Positions 23,446 to 32,215 of a stretch of 42,974 nucleotides of DNA are shown here, piece by piece. Each line of letters begins with the position of its first letter. The stretch's first letter is position 1. The notes beneath the pieces are model-generated. The model did not search any database, was not told where the DNA came from, and worked only from the letters and a program-made list of their open reading frames with translations. The stretch spans positions 1-42,974 of the forward strand of contig JALVTE010000038.1 of NCBI GenBank assembly GCA_027024155.1, given 5' to 3'. The DNA is from Campylobacteraceae bacterium. GTDB taxonomy: Bacteria; Campylobacterota; Campylobacteria; Campylobacterales; Sulfurovaceae. The position numbers and the translations under genes were made by a program.

Positions 23446-23912
23446 AATTTTTTTTCATTTTCAATATCTATCTTTGGCTCATAGGGTTTGATACTTTTTA
23501 CCGTAGATAGTTCACTTTTTAAATTTTCATTAGTATCAATATTGTTAATTTTTTCTTCTAATAATTCTAAACCTTGCCGGCTTACCCTAATTAAGAACTC
23601 TCCTGTACTATCACTACCTAAACCGATGTCTCCTACAAATGGGCAGGTTCTACTATTAAAAATACTGGTTGGTCTATGTGATTTAGCTAATGCTTCCTTT
23701 TCAATTTCCACGATTGCCAAAGTTGCAGGTATACCATTTGAGACAATATACTCTTTAATTCCAGAAATTTCGTTAATTATTTCTTCTTTGAAATTACTGT
23801 TTACATCTTTAAATCTCTTTTTTGAACCACCGCCAGATACTATGCTAACACCCTTGTCTTTTGCTGAAAACTTTACATGTTTGACAGGTCTATCAAATCT
23901 ACTATTAGGCAT
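23433..23912 (-). CDS. 159-aa protein, probable N-terminal domain of the IetS-type protease in another frame
   Basis: The start MPNSRFDRPVKHVKFSAKDKG and the block ALAKSHRPTSIFNSRTCPF with GDIGLG, then EFLIRVSRQGLELLEEK, look like the N-terminal region I recall on IetS-type subtilases, rather than a free protein. It overlaps the AAA ATPase stop by 8 nt at its start. The frame ends at a TAA 12 nt after GAA-AAA-AAA. A one-base backward slip on A-AAA-AAA would join residue 155 to the protease frame through Ile-Leu-Val. It may also act alone as a third component. Confidence 0.6.
   Translation of the reverse strand: MPNSRFDRPVKHVKFSAKDKGVSIVSGGGSKKRFKDVNSNFKEEIINEISGIKEYIVSNGIPATLAIVEIEKEALAKSHRPTSIFNSRTCPFVGDIGLGSDSTGEFLIRVSRQGLELLEEKINNIDTNENLKSELSTVKSIKPYEPKIDIENEKKFWYD
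23448..23455 (-). other. A8 tract at the junction of the two protease frames (candidate frameshift site)
   Basis: On the minus strand, GAA-AAA-AAA-TTT-TGG contains eight consecutive A, including the slippery heptamer A-AAA-AAA in the zero frame. Adding one A or slipping back one base joins the 159-aa frame to the protease frame. Homopolymer phase variation or a sequencing error would have the same effect. Confidence 0.6.
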
Positions 23913-25044
23913 TTACTTTTTCCTCTCTCAATACAGTAGCGATACGCTGTTTAGATAATCCAAAAATTAATCCGATTTTCTCTGCAGATAAATTATTGAA
24001 TTTTTCTTTAACTTTTAAAATATCATATTTTCGATTTCTTTTTATAAATGTTATATCTGGGTATAAGTTGGATACAAGCAACTGCAAAAGTCTATTTTCT
24101 TTTTCATTCTTGCCATAATCATTTAAAATACATTCTCGTTTATATTCAAATACTATATTTTCAATCTCTGCACCACTAATACCTTCTGATATATCTGAAA
24201 ATAGATTTAACACTTTGGAAGAAATAGAACCTTGTAGCCACTTAGTAGCAATATCTTTTCGTGATTCTCTATTTGGCAATGGAACTTCTATTTTATATTG
24301 AAATCTTCTCCATACAGCACGATCTAACAAATGCGGATGATTTGTAGCAGCGATTAAAATAACATTATCTAAAGCATCAATATTTTGTAATAAACTAACT
24401 ACAACCCTTTTTAATTCACCAACTTCATTTGAATCATCTCTACCTTTGGCTAAAGCATCAAACTCATCTAAAAATAAAACGCATTCTCTTTCTTTAGCAT
24501 AGTCCATCAACATTCTAATATTTTTAGATGTAGAACCGAGATAAGATGATACTAATGCATCAGATCTTGCAGTTATAAGAGGTAAAGATAATTTAGCTGC
24601 TATATATGCAGCCAATTTACTCTTCCCTGTTCCTGGTTCTCCATATAAAAGTATAGTAGGATTAATAGGAATACCTTTTGTCTCTAACTTATCTCTATGA
24701 TTTAGATTTATTAAAAATTGTTCAACTTTTGTTTCAATATGCTCAGGTAATGCTAACCATATATCATTTTCAGAAAAAGTTTCATAATCCGCAAGGGGAA
24801 ATCTATTATCTTTTTCTACAGGTATTGGCTTTTGATAAAGAGCATTTTGTGTATATGTATTATTGGATATTATTTTATTGTTTAATTTTATTTTTAGTGC
24901 TTTAGCTTCGTCTTTCTCACCATTCTTCTCAAGTTGGCTCACTAACATTTTAATTTGGGATACTAATTTCTTCTTATCTCCAGCTAAGCCATAGTCTATT
25001 ATATGTGATATTTCTGAAAAATAATTCATTTGCTGTTCCCTCAT
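23905..25044 (-). CDS. AAA+ ATPase, IetA-type
   Basis: 379 residues. An N-terminal helical region of about 95 residues is followed by an FtsH/Cdc48-like AAA module: GEPGTGKS Walker A (135-142), VLFLDEFDAL Walker B (189-198), ATN sensor 1 (233-235) and the Arg finger DRAVWRRF (241-248). The tail ends with a helix-turn-helix-like LSAEKIGLIFGLSKQRIATVL. Its partner is the downstream subtilase. In IetAS the ATPase is the antitoxin-like part and the protease the toxin. Genes overlap by 8 nt. The 255-nt gap 25045-25299 downstream of the 101-aa gene is AT-rich and shows no gene. Confidence 0.88.
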   Translation of the reverse strand: MREQQMNYFSEISHIIDYGLAGDKKKLVSQIKMLVSQLEKNGEKDEAKALKIKLNNKIISNNTYTQNALYQKPIPVEKDNRFPLADYETFSENDIWLALPEHIETKVEQFLINLNHRDKLETKGIPINPTILLYGEPGTGKSKLAAYIAAKLSLPLITARSDALVSSYLGSTSKNIRMLMDYAKERECVLFLDEFDALAKGRDDSNEVGELKRVVVSLLQNIDALDNVILIAATNHPHLLDRAVWRRFQYKIEVPLPNRESRKDIATKWLQGSISSKVLNLFSDISEGISGAEIENIVFEYKRECILNDYGKNEKENRLLQLLVSNLYPDITFIKRNRKYDILKVKEKFNNLSAEKIGLIFGLSKQRIATVLREEKVNA

Positions 25045-25299
25045 TTCACTTCTCTATAATATAACACATAAAGTTTACTAAAATTATAAAATAGTATATA
25101 TATTTACATATTTTATTTACATTTGTATCATAAATACTCAAATTAATATGAAATATATTTACGATTTTGATTTTATGCAAATAGAAATGAAATTAGTTTA
25201 CATCTTGAATAGCTTATGAGAGAACTTTATAAATATTAACTTAATCAAATAAATAACTAATTCTTAAAAATTTAGCTTGTGAAGAGAAATCGTAAGACA

Positions 25300-25605
25300 T
25301 TATTCAAACGGGCGAAGGTCAAGATTTAATTGGCTTAATGCACGGTAAATATCTGCTAAAACAGCAGTATCTAAATTCTCTTGCTCCATAAAAGATTCAA
25401 CCACATCTCTTGGAATTTCATTGAAAATTCTAAGATAAATATTTGCATATTGTTCATTATATGCAGACATCATATTTCTTAGCTGTTCGGTATTAAAGTG
25501 TTGATTTTTGTCATAAGACCAGTTTACATAAGTTAAAAAAGGATGACGGTTAGTTTCTATTTGGGGTATCGGTTCATTAGAATTACGCCGTCTATAATGC
25601 AACAT
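25300..25605 (-). CDS. Hypothetical protein, 101 aa
   Basis: I recognise no family. The start is taken at ATG 25605 because AAGGAGG lies 5 nt upstream; a GTG two codons earlier overlaps that site. The protein begins MLHYRRRNSNEPIPQIE and has a soluble, helical, acidic C-terminal half (YLRIFNEIPRDVVESF, then ENLDTAVLADIYRALSQL). No signal peptide or membrane segment. An extended -10 (TGCTATAAT) 30 nt upstream and the strong ribosome site argue that it is expressed. It is the first gene inside the right end of the island, upstream of the IetA-type ATPase. Confidence 0.65.
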   Translation of the reverse strand: MLHYRRRNSNEPIPQIETNRHPFLTYVNWSYDKNQHFNTEQLRNMMSAYNEQYANIYLRIFNEIPRDVVESFMEQENLDTAVLADIYRALSQLNLDLRPFE

Positions 25606-25634
25606 AACCACCTCCTTTATAAATGTTTTTTATA

Positions 25635-25643
25635 ATTATAGCA
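25635..25643 (-). promoter_or_regulatory. Extended -10 promoter of the 101-aa gene
   Basis: TGCTATAAT on the minus strand; transcription would begin near 25628, leaving a short leader with AAGGAGG. Confidence 0.5.
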
Positions 25644-25713
25644 TATTGTAAGGAATTTTCAAATCTTAGCAAATGCCGTATTCATAATCTTACATTTGAT
25701 TGAAAATATATTT

Positions 25714-25722
25714 TGCTATAAT
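25714..25722 (+). promoter_or_regulatory. Extended -10 promoter of a possible small RNA
   Basis: TGCTATAAT on the plus strand. No protein frame follows. Transcription would start near 25729-25733, just before a nested hairpin. It diverges from the promoter at 25635-25643. Confidence 0.45.
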
Positions 25723-25729
25723 TTTATAG

Positions 25730-25953
25730 CAGTGAAGCAAGGTAACGATGCAGAGCGTTATGCCGACCCTTGATGGTCAAATCTGTAATCGTCTTGCTTC
25801 CGCTTCTACCTATAAAAAAAGTAAATTTTTATGCTCTCTTCCTCTCAAAACAAATACGATAATGTGTGTCCAAGAGTGTGCCTATTTTTTCGCTTAAAAG
25901 CTTATTTTGGCAATTTTATAAATTTTACAAAGCCCTATATATTGGGCTTTTTT
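25730..25953 (+). ncRNA. Candidate small RNA with nested hairpin and intrinsic terminator
   Basis: Between the promoter and a terminator is about 220 nt without a protein frame. The first 67 nt (25734-25800) fold into nested stems: GAAGCAAG/CTTGCTTC, CGAT/ATCG, CAGA/TCTG and an inner GACC/GGTC closing CTTGAT. It does not fit a tRNA, SRP RNA or a riboswitch class I know. It includes the right-hand copy of the 16-mer AGTGTGCCTATTTTTT. It could be a regulatory RNA of the island, or a recombinase-bound structure near the attachment site. Confidence 0.4.
25929..25953 (+). terminator. Intrinsic terminator, plus strand
   Basis: AAGCCC-TATATATT-GGGCTT followed by TTTT is a well-formed stem with a U-tract. 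No plus-strand protein gene ends here, which supports the small-RNA candidate upstream. Confidence 0.65.
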
Positions 25954-27004
25954 CGTATGCAAATACGCTAAAGGTGTTCTCAAAATAGACCCGTATTTTC
26001 ATCTTTTGAACCTCTATATTATCAACATTTTAAATATTATATTTATTTTGTAGAACTTTGCATTTATACTATTTTTATAAAATTCTCTCTTAAATTATAC
26101 TAAGTTCTTATAAAATTTATTCTCATTTAGCTGTATTAATTTTCTACTAAAAAATTATAAAATCCATTTTTATATATTCAACTATTTTGTATTTTTCTTC
26201 AAATTCTTTTGATAAACATACATCTAGTCCGTGTTTATATTCATTATGCACATTAATATAAATAATATCATAAAGCAACTTATAATGAAGTTCTCTTTTC
26301 CTACATCTATAATAAAGATGCTTGTTATATGAAAACTAATATAAGCAAAAAAAACATAAAATTAATACCATTAATCTTTATGATACATAGTTTTTATAAA
26401 CAACATATCTCTATCTATTAAAGATTAAATTTTGTGTTGAAAATCTTCAATTATCTATATGTAATTATGGTTTTTTTATAGACATATCTTATAAAATTTT
26501 CTAAGTTCAATTTCTTTTATACTTCTTACTTATTTTACATATACTATTATTCTGAGTATTTTATAAAGAACGTGTTCACAATATATTCTGATGGAGACCA
26601 TACTACTTTAAAAGAGTTACATATTTGTTTCATTAGATTTATAAACTAACGATTTTGATTTGAAACAATAGCCAGAGGATATAGTATTACTAAGGACTTA
26701 TGAATATATTTATTAATTTGATATTTATCAAAAAAAATTGATAAAATAATCTTTTCTATCTATTATCATGACATCTCTCATTTTAAATAATTCTTATTTC
26801 TATTATATCCAACCTTTTATTACTTCAAAAATTTAAAATATGTTAAAAAAATTTAGAAAGTGAAGAATACAATTCAGCCAAATTTATTAAAATGCTATTA
26901 AATTAGGCTATTTGTCGGAGATCTAAATCTACATCTACAAATGGATAATTTTTTTATAGCCTCTGATGAGAATATCATCAAATGAACTTTCAACTTTCAA
27001 CTTT
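25954..27004. other. Long AT-rich intergenic region with truncated ybgC start and possible decayed frame
   Basis: About 1.05 kb without a convincing gene. At 25980-26021 it holds the second ybgC start region; its minus frame reads MKIRVYFENTF and stops after about 26 codons. At 26147-26335 a minus-strand frame without a start codon reads RCRKRELHYKLLYDIIYI and LDVCLSKEFEEKYKIVEYIK, which looks like a protein remnant of unknown family. The remainder is very AT-rich. A 7-nt array closes it at 26983-27003. Confidence 0.5.
26983..27003. repeat. 7-nt periodic array (3 units)
   Basis: TGAACTT, TCAACTT and TCAACTT, ending 2 nt before the hemB stop codon. Confidence 0.5.
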
Positions 27005-27979
27005 TCAAGCCTTAGCTAAAATCTCCGCTGCCTCTTTTGCGTGGTAAGTGATAATAATATCTGCACCTGCTCTTTTAAACGCTAGTAAAGTTTCCATCAT
27101 TACTCTTTCGTAATCTATTACGCCGGCTTTTCCTGCCATCTTTAGCATAGAGTATTCGCCACTTACATTGTAAACGGCTAGTGGCAGTTTTGTATTTTCT
27201 CGCACATCTCTAATAATATCTAAATATGCAAGGGCTGGTTTTACCATTAGTATATCTGCACCCTCTTTTTCATCTTCTATACTCTCGTGTATTGCTTCGG
27301 TTCTGTTTGCAGGGTTCATTTGGTAGCTTCTTCTGTCGCCAAAACTAGGGGCACTCTCTGCTACATCTCTAAATGGTCCATAATAAGCCGAAGCAAATTT
27401 TGTAGAGTAACTCATAATTGGAATATGTGCAAATCCTGCATTATCCAAAGCTTCTCTAATTGCGGTAATCATACCATCCATCATACCACTTGGTGCTATC
27501 ATATCAACACCGGCTTTTGCATGAACAACTGCCTGTAAGCCTAAGTTCTTAAGTGTAATATCGTTATCTACAGTCTCAAGCACTGGGTCTAGCACACCAC
27601 AATGCCCATGGTCGGTATATTCACAAAAACACAAATCTGTAGTTACAAACATATCCGGATGAGCGGCTTTAATCTCTCTAACAGCACTCGCCATTATGCC
27701 ATGCTCACACATAGCATCACTTCCTACACTATCTTTTGTATCTGGAATACCAAAAAGAATTATAGACTTTATGCCTAACTCTTTTAAAACATCACACTCT
27801 TTAATAGCTTCGTCTATACTCATCTGAAATACACCCGGCATAGATGCAACTTCGTTTTTTATACCCTCGCCACTTCGTATAAACAGTGGATAGATAAAAT
27901 CATTTACACTTAGTGTTGTCTCAGTTAGTAAATCTCTTAAAACAGGATTTAATCTTCTTCTTCTAAATCTTGCAAACAT
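27005..27979 (-). CDS. hemB: Delta-aminolevulinic acid dehydratase (porphobilinogen synthase)
   Basis: 324 residues from ATG 27979 ([17 protein letters not shown]), the normal family start; the longer frame upstream only translates heptamer repeats. Active-site lysines lie in MSYSTKFAS and [12 protein letters not shown]. The Cys-rich metal site is [23 protein letters not shown] lies before the start. The enzyme condenses two 5-aminolevulinates to porphobilinogen, the common step for heme and siroheme, which fits the siroheme-pathway genes near 36-38 kb. Confidence 0.97.
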   Translation of the reverse strand: MFARFRRRRLNPVLRDLLTETTLSVNDFIYPLFIRSGEGIKNEVASMPGVFQMSIDEAIKECDVLKELGIKSIILFGIPDTKDSVGSDAMCEHGIMASAVREIKAAHPDMFVTTDLCFCEYTDHGHCGVLDPVLETVDNDITLKNLGLQAVVHAKAGVDMIAPSGMMDGMITAIREALDNAGFAHIPIMSYSTKFASAYYGPFRDVAESAPSFGDRRSYQMNPANRTEAIHESIEDEKEGADILMVKPALAYLDIIRDVRENTKLPLAVYNVSGEYSMLKMAGKAGVIDYERVMMETLLAFKRAGADIIITYHAKEAAEILAKA

Positions 27980-27994
27980 TGTTTTTCCTTTTGT

Positions 27995-28068
27995 AAGCGT
28001 AAAGCATAAAGCATAAAGCATAAAGCTATATCCATTAGCTTTTCGCTTTGAGCTTTATGCTTTATGCT
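27995..28068. repeat. Two facing 7-nt arrays (5 + 5 units) forming a long hairpin
   Basis: AAGCGTA, AAGCATA x3 and AAGCTAT (27995-28029) are followed by ATTAGCT, TTTCGCT, TTGAGCT and TTATGCT x2 (28034-28068), the reverse orientation of the same consensus. They fill the gap between hemB and the radical SAM gene and touch its stop codon. Confidence 0.7.
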
Positions 28069-29024
28069 TAATATTGATACCCAGTTTTTGCCAACTCTTT
28101 TTTAATTTTAGCCATAAGATAGTTTTTACTCTTACCGCACCAGCTAGGGGCTAGTAGAGTATCATCTTCTATTCCGGCTGTTACTCTTTGTACTATTATA
28201 TCTTTTGGCATTATCTCTATTGCTTTAATTAATGTATCTATGTATAAATCTAACTCTATCGGTGTAAATTCTCCACGATTATACTCGTTTGCTAAAAGTG
28301 TATTTTTAACTACATACAGTGGATGAAATTTCACAGAATCAAGTCCCCATTCATATGCGACTTTAGCGGAGTTAAGCATCATCTCTTGGCTCTCACCTGG
28401 TAAGCCAAAAATTAAATGTCCGCAAACATTTAAGCCGTAATTTTTTGCCTTTTTTATAGCAAGCTTTACACTCTTTGCGTCATGCCCTCTATTGATTCTT
28501 TGTAGAGTTTTATCATAAATAGATTGAATACCATACTCTATCCAAATCTCTTTACTTTTGCTAAATTCACTTAAATACTCTAATACTTCATCTTCGACAC
28601 TATCGCTTCTTGTTCCTATGCTTAAGCCGATTATATCTTTTTGCTCTAATGCTGTAGAGTAGAGTTTTTGCAGTGTATCAAACGGAGCATATGTATTTGT
28701 AAATGCTTGAAAATAGGCTAAGTATTTATTGGCAATGCCTCTTTTTTTAAACTCTAATTTATTACTATTTATCTGCGAAATTAGTTGATTTATTTGACTA
28801 TCTATAATTGGGTTCTCTTGAGAGCTCAAATTTAGAAATATCTTATCTTTGTTCTTTGAAATATTTGGGCTAAAAGAGTCATTTAGACAAAAAGTACAAC
28901 CACCTTTTGCAACAGTACCATCAATATTTGGGCAGGTAAAGCCACCTATTGCCAATGGTATTTTCTCTACCCTATAGCCATATTTTTTTCTGAAATAGCT
29001 ACCGAAAGTTCTTATTTTTTGCAT
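28068..29024 (-). CDS. TIGR01212 family radical SAM protein (YhcC-like)
   Basis: 318 residues. The Fe-S site for S-adenosylmethionine is atypical in spacing, as in this family: GGFTCPNIDGTVAKGGCTFC near 27-46 gives CxxxxxxxxxxxCxxC. Later blocks are YFQAFTNTYAP, GLSIGTRSDSVEDEVLEYL, WIEYGIQSIYDKTLQRINRGHD and CGHLIFGLPGESQEMM, all diagnostic of the Elp3-like YhcC group. The function of the family is not settled; tRNA or small-molecule modification is suggested. It begins 4 nt after the purF stop, so is co-transcribed with it. Confidence 0.9.
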   Translation of the reverse strand: MQKIRTFGSYFRKKYGYRVEKIPLAIGGFTCPNIDGTVAKGGCTFCLNDSFSPNISKNKDKIFLNLSSQENPIIDSQINQLISQINSNKLEFKKRGIANKYLAYFQAFTNTYAPFDTLQKLYSTALEQKDIIGLSIGTRSDSVEDEVLEYLSEFSKSKEIWIEYGIQSIYDKTLQRINRGHDAKSVKLAIKKAKNYGLNVCGHLIFGLPGESQEMMLNSAKVAYEWGLDSVKFHPLYVVKNTLLANEYNRGEFTPIELDLYIDTLIKAIEIMPKDIIVQRVTAGIEDDTLLAPSWCGKSKNYLMAKIKKELAKTGYQY

Positions 29025-29028
29025 TATC

Positions 29029-30399
29029 TCACTTATTACTGCAATCTAGCGACTCAGCACATCCACCTGCAAAATAGCTACCATCAAAACTTACAAGTGA
29101 GTATTTTCTATCTCTACCTAGTGCATTTGTTAAGCCATCTATACTTAAAAAAGCTACACTCTCAGCACCAATCTTTTTGGCAATCTCTTCTGGCGTAAGT
29201 TTGCTAGAGATTAGCTCCTCTTTTGTTGGCGTATCAATTCCATAGCGACAAGGGTACTTAATTTCAGGTGCTGCTATTCTCATATGTACCTCTTTTGCCC
29301 CTGCATCTTTTAACATCTTTACAATTTGCTTAGATGTTGTACCACGCACTAAAGAGTCATCGATAATTGCAACCTTTTTATCCTTTATCAAATGCTTAAT
29401 TGGCGAAAGCTTTAACTTAACTTTTAAATCTCTAATTTGCTGAGTTGGTTCAATAAATGTTCTACCAACATAGTGGTTTCTTACAATTCCCATATTAAAT
29501 GGCTTGCCAATTCCTTCGGCAAAACCCATAGCAGCGGCAACTCCACTATCTGGTACAGGTAGAACTAAATCTACATCTGCAGGTGCCTCTTTTGCTAACT
29601 CTCTACCGCATCTTAATCTCTTCTCATAAACATTTTTACCATCTATGTTAGAGTCTGGTCTTGCAAAGTAGATATACTCAAATGCACATGGGTGTGGGTC
29701 TGGCTCGAAAAGTTGTTCACTCTTTGGCTCTTGCCCCGCTTTTTCAAAAGTCAGCATCTCTCCAGGTTTAACATCGCGTACAAATTTAGCACCTACCAAA
29801 TCGAAAGCACAAGTCTCACTTGCTACAATATAACCACCATCTTCGAGCTTTCCAATGCTAAGTGGTCTAATTCCAAATCTATCACGGATTACGAACATCT
29901 TTGTGCGGCTCTGGATTATAAGGCAGTAAGCACCCTCAATCTTTCCAACCATATCTTTTATTCGTTTTTTAAGCTTCTTCTCTTGGCTCTTTGCAATCAA
30001 GTGTACAATATTCTCTGTATCCATATATGTTTGAAAAATTGCACCTTTATCTATAAGCTCTTCTCTAACTTCCATTTTGTTAGTTAAGTTACCATTGTGT
30101 GCAACTGCAATTTCGCCGAGTTTATACCTAGCAAATACAGGTTGAGCATCTAGTACAGAATCTTTTCCAGCTGTAGAGTAGCGATTATGCCCAATAGCAC
30201 AATTTCCTTCTAAAACTTTAAAACTCTCTTCATCAAAAACATCAGTTACTAAACCTCTTTTTTTAATAAGAGCAATATTTTCGCCATTTGCAGCACTAAT
30301 ACCACTAGACTCTTGACCACGATGTTGCATTGCAAAAAGTGCATAATATGCAACTTTCGAAGCCTCTTTTGTACCATATACCCCAACAACTGCACACAT
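29029..30399 (-). CDS. purF: Amidophosphoribosyltransferase
   Basis: 456 residues. Cys2 (MCAVVGVYG) becomes the N-terminal nucleophile of the glutaminase domain, with MQHRGQESSGI, GHNRYSTAG and VAHNGNL. The phosphoribosyltransferase half has PVPDSGVAAAMGFA and the PRPP loop AIIDDSLVRGTTSKQI. Cys in HPCAFEYIYFARPDS, KYPCRYG and the tail GGCAESLDC are placed like the Fe-S ligands of the Bacillus-type enzyme. That is inference. It catalyses the first committed step of purine synthesis. dapB lies 13 nt upstream. Confidence 0.97.
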   Translation of the reverse strand: MCAVVGVYGTKEASKVAYYALFAMQHRGQESSGISAANGENIALIKKRGLVTDVFDEESFKVLEGNCAIGHNRYSTAGKDSVLDAQPVFARYKLGEIAVAHNGNLTNKMEVREELIDKGAIFQTYMDTENIVHLIAKSQEKKLKKRIKDMVGKIEGAYCLIIQSRTKMFVIRDRFGIRPLSIGKLEDGGYIVASETCAFDLVGAKFVRDVKPGEMLTFEKAGQEPKSEQLFEPDPHPCAFEYIYFARPDSNIDGKNVYEKRLRCGRELAKEAPADVDLVLPVPDSGVAAAMGFAEGIGKPFNMGIVRNHYVGRTFIEPTQQIRDLKVKLKLSPIKHLIKDKKVAIIDDSLVRGTTSKQIVKMLKDAGAKEVHMRIAAPEIKYPCRYGIDTPTKEELISSKLTPEEIAKKIGAESVAFLSIDGLTNALGRDRKYSLVSFDGSYFAGGCAESLDCSNK

Positions 30400-30412
30400 T
30401 TACATAAACTCC

Positions 30413-31180
30413 TTATAAGCCGATAGCATCGTTAATGCTATACATTCCATTATCTTGATTAACTAGCCATTTTGCAGCTCTTAGCGCACCTTTAGAGAAT
30501 GTCTCTCTACTTGTTGCAGTGTGCCCTAACTCAATATATTCGCCATCGTTATAAAAGCCAACTGTATGGCGACCAACAATATCGCCACCTCTTAGTGCCA
30601 TTACTGCAATTTCATCTTTACTTCTTGCTCCAATTTGACCATCTCTACCACTAACTCTAACTTTATCTAAATCCAAACCACGCCCCTCTGCAGCAAACTC
30701 TGCAAGCGTTAATGCAGTACCACTTGGTGCATCTACCTTATGGCGGTGGTGCATCTCTACAATCTCTATGTCAAAGTCTTTAAGCTTGCTAGAAACATCT
30801 CTAACCAACTGCTTTAAAAGTGCAATACCAACTGACATATTAGACGAATAGAGCACTGGTGCAACTTTAGCAACTTCTGATAATAAATTTTGCTGATGTG
30901 GCGTAAAACCGGTAGTTGCCACAACTATTGGTTTAGGATTTTTAAGTATAGCTTCACAAAGTGCCTCTGTAGCAACTGGTGCCGAGAAATCTACAATAAC
31001 ATCTGCATTTTCTACAAATTTATCCATATCGTTTGTTATTAAAACATTCTCTGGTACTGTAGTTTTTAACTCATCATAAACATGCAGAGTTGCCAACTCT
31101 AACTCTTCATCTTCTAATGTATTTTTTATTAAATGTGCACCCATTCTACCAGTGCTTCCTAAAATTCCTACTTTAATCAT
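30413..31180 (-). CDS. dapB: 4-hydroxy-tetrahydrodipicolinate reductase
   Basis: 255 residues from ATG 31180, overlapping the trxB stop by one base (TAATG). The frame extends 22 codons further up but those overlap trx[19 protein letters not shown] is the NAD(P)H-binding loop, VVATTGFTPHQQ and NMSVGIALL follow, and EIVEMHHRHKVDAPSGTAL holds the catalytic His-His and Lys. RGGDIVGRHTVGF is near the C-terminus. It works in lysine and diaminopimelate synthesis. Coupled to trxB, then followed by purF. Confidence 0.97.
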   Translation of the reverse strand: MIKVGILGSTGRMGAHLIKNTLEDEELELATLHVYDELKTTVPENVLITNDMDKFVENADVIVDFSAPVATEALCEAILKNPKPIVVATTGFTPHQQNLLSEVAKVAPVLYSSNMSVGIALLKQLVRDVSSKLKDFDIEIVEMHHRHKVDAPSGTALTLAEFAAEGRGLDLDKVRVSGRDGQIGARSKDEIAVMALRGGDIVGRHTVGFYNDGEYIELGHTATSRETFSKGALRAAKWLVNQDNGMYSINDAIGL

Positions 31181-32118
31181 TAAAATTTCTCCTGAACATA
31201 ATTTAGAGCTTGCATTCCTGCTACTGCACCATCTGCTGCTGCACAAACTACCTGTTTTGCTGCATCAACTCTTAAATCTCCTGCAACAAAAAGTCCCGGA
31301 AGGCTTGTGTGCATTTTTAAATCAACTACTACTTCGCCATTGTCGTTTAAATCACACAGCCAACTTCCATCTGCTTGCTTTAATACGCCATTATTTACAT
31401 TGTTGCCTACAAAAACAAACACTCCAGGTACTTTCAAATCTATCTCTTTACCCTCTTGCTCTATTTTTAAGCCATCCAAGCCCATAACTGAACCATAAGC
31501 CTCTTTAATATGAGCGTTTAAGATAAACTCTATTTTATCATTATTCATAGCTCGCTCAACAGTAGGAGGAGCCGCTCTAAAGGCATCTCTTCGATGTATT
31601 ACATAAACTTTAGAACAGATGTTCGCTAAATATAGAGCCTCTTCCAAAGCGGTATCTCCACCACCTAAAACTGCAACCTCTTTATCTTTATAAAAGAAGC
31701 CATCGCAAGTTGCACAAGTACTTACACCTTTACCAAAAAACTCATCTTCGCCTTTAAAACCAGCTCTTTTGGGTGTACTACCTGTACATACAATTACACT
31801 CTTTGCTTCATACTCTTTAGAAGCAGTTATAATTTTAAAAGTATCACTATCTTTTCTAACTTGTTTTACTTCAGACATATCATGTTGTAAGCCAAAATGC
31901 ATACACTGTGCAGGCCATGGCTCCATTAACTCCATACCTGTAAGTGGTGGTTCTTCTCTAAAAACACCAGGGTAGTTTTCGATTTCGCTACTCTGCGTAA
32001 TCTGTCCACCAGGCATTCCCATTTCGAACATTACAACATCTTTTAAACCGCCTCTTGTAGCATAAAGCCCAGCCGTCAAGCCCGCTGGACCCCCACCTAT
32101 AATTGCTAAATCTAACAT
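31180..32118 (-). CDS. trxB: Thioredoxin reductase
   Basis: 312 residues. FAD-binding [15 protein letters not shown] at the N-terminus, redox pair C135-C138 in [16 protein letters not shown]-binding [17 protein letters not shown], and the late FAD motif [24 protein letters not shown]. It reduces the thioredoxin encoded 170 nt upstream. That gap contains two inverted repeats, one a perfect 58-bp palindrome, so expression of trxA and trxB may be uncoupled. Confidence 0.97.
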   Translation of the reverse strand: MLDLAIIGGGPAGLTAGLYATRGGLKDVVMFEMGMPGGQITQSSEIENYPGVFREEPPLTGMELMEPWPAQCMHFGLQHDMSEVKQVRKDSDTFKIITASKEYEAKSVIVCTGSTPKRAGFKGEDEFFGKGVSTCATCDGFFYKDKEVAVLGGGDTALEEALYLANICSKVYVIHRRDAFRAAPPTVERAMNNDKIEFILNAHIKEAYGSVMGLDGLKIEQEGKEIDLKVPGVFVFVGNNVNNGVLKQADGSWLCDLNDNGEVVVDLKMHTSLPGLFVAGDLRVDAAKQVVCAAADGAVAGMQALNYVQEKF

Positions 32119-32139
32119 GATTTTACCTTTTGAATTGGT

Positions 32140-32215
32140 CTATTAGTAATATTAGTATATTGGTTATTGGTAAAATTTCTCATATACCAATAAACAATAT
32201 ACTACTAGGCTACTA
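32140..32215. repeat. Imperfect inverted repeat between trxB and trxA
   Basis: The left arm (32140-32173) contains ATTAGTATATTGGTTATTGG. The right arm (32184-32215) contains CCAATAAACAATATACTACT, its partial reverse complement. Units such as ATTGGTT/ATTGGTA and ACCAATA/AACAATA again step by 7 nt. Confidence 0.5.

Larger units (their letters stand above)
17084..26021. mobile_element. Genomic island integrated at the 5' end of ybgC
   Basis: The 5' part of ybgC at 17084-17123 recurs in direct orientation at 25980-26021, about 80% identical with ACCCGTATTTTCA fully shared. The right copy reads ATG-AAA-ATA-CGG and then leaves the ybgC sequence. Just inside each end is an identical 16-mer, AGTGTGCCTATTTTTT (17186-17201 and 25875-25890). 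A broken tyrosine recombinase lies at the left end. Between them are defence, toxin-antitoxin and unknown genes, all on the minus strand. I infer an integrase-mediated island with decayed ends. The exact crossover is unknown. Confidence 0.65.

Noticed and set aside
25734-25800. Nested hairpin as tRNA or integron attC site
   Set aside because: No cloverleaf or TpsiC arm can be drawn, and the RYYYAAC/GTTRRRY ends of attC are missing.
27980-28021. Longer hemB start with 14 extra residues
   Set aside because: These codons are the AAGCATA repeat; the family starts at [12 protein letters not shown].
27995-28068. CRISPR array
   Set aside because: Units are 7 nt and contiguous with no spacers; no cas genes.
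31181-31246. Longer dapB start
   Set aside because: It overlaps the trxB coding end; the TAATG junction and MIKVGILG start fit the family.
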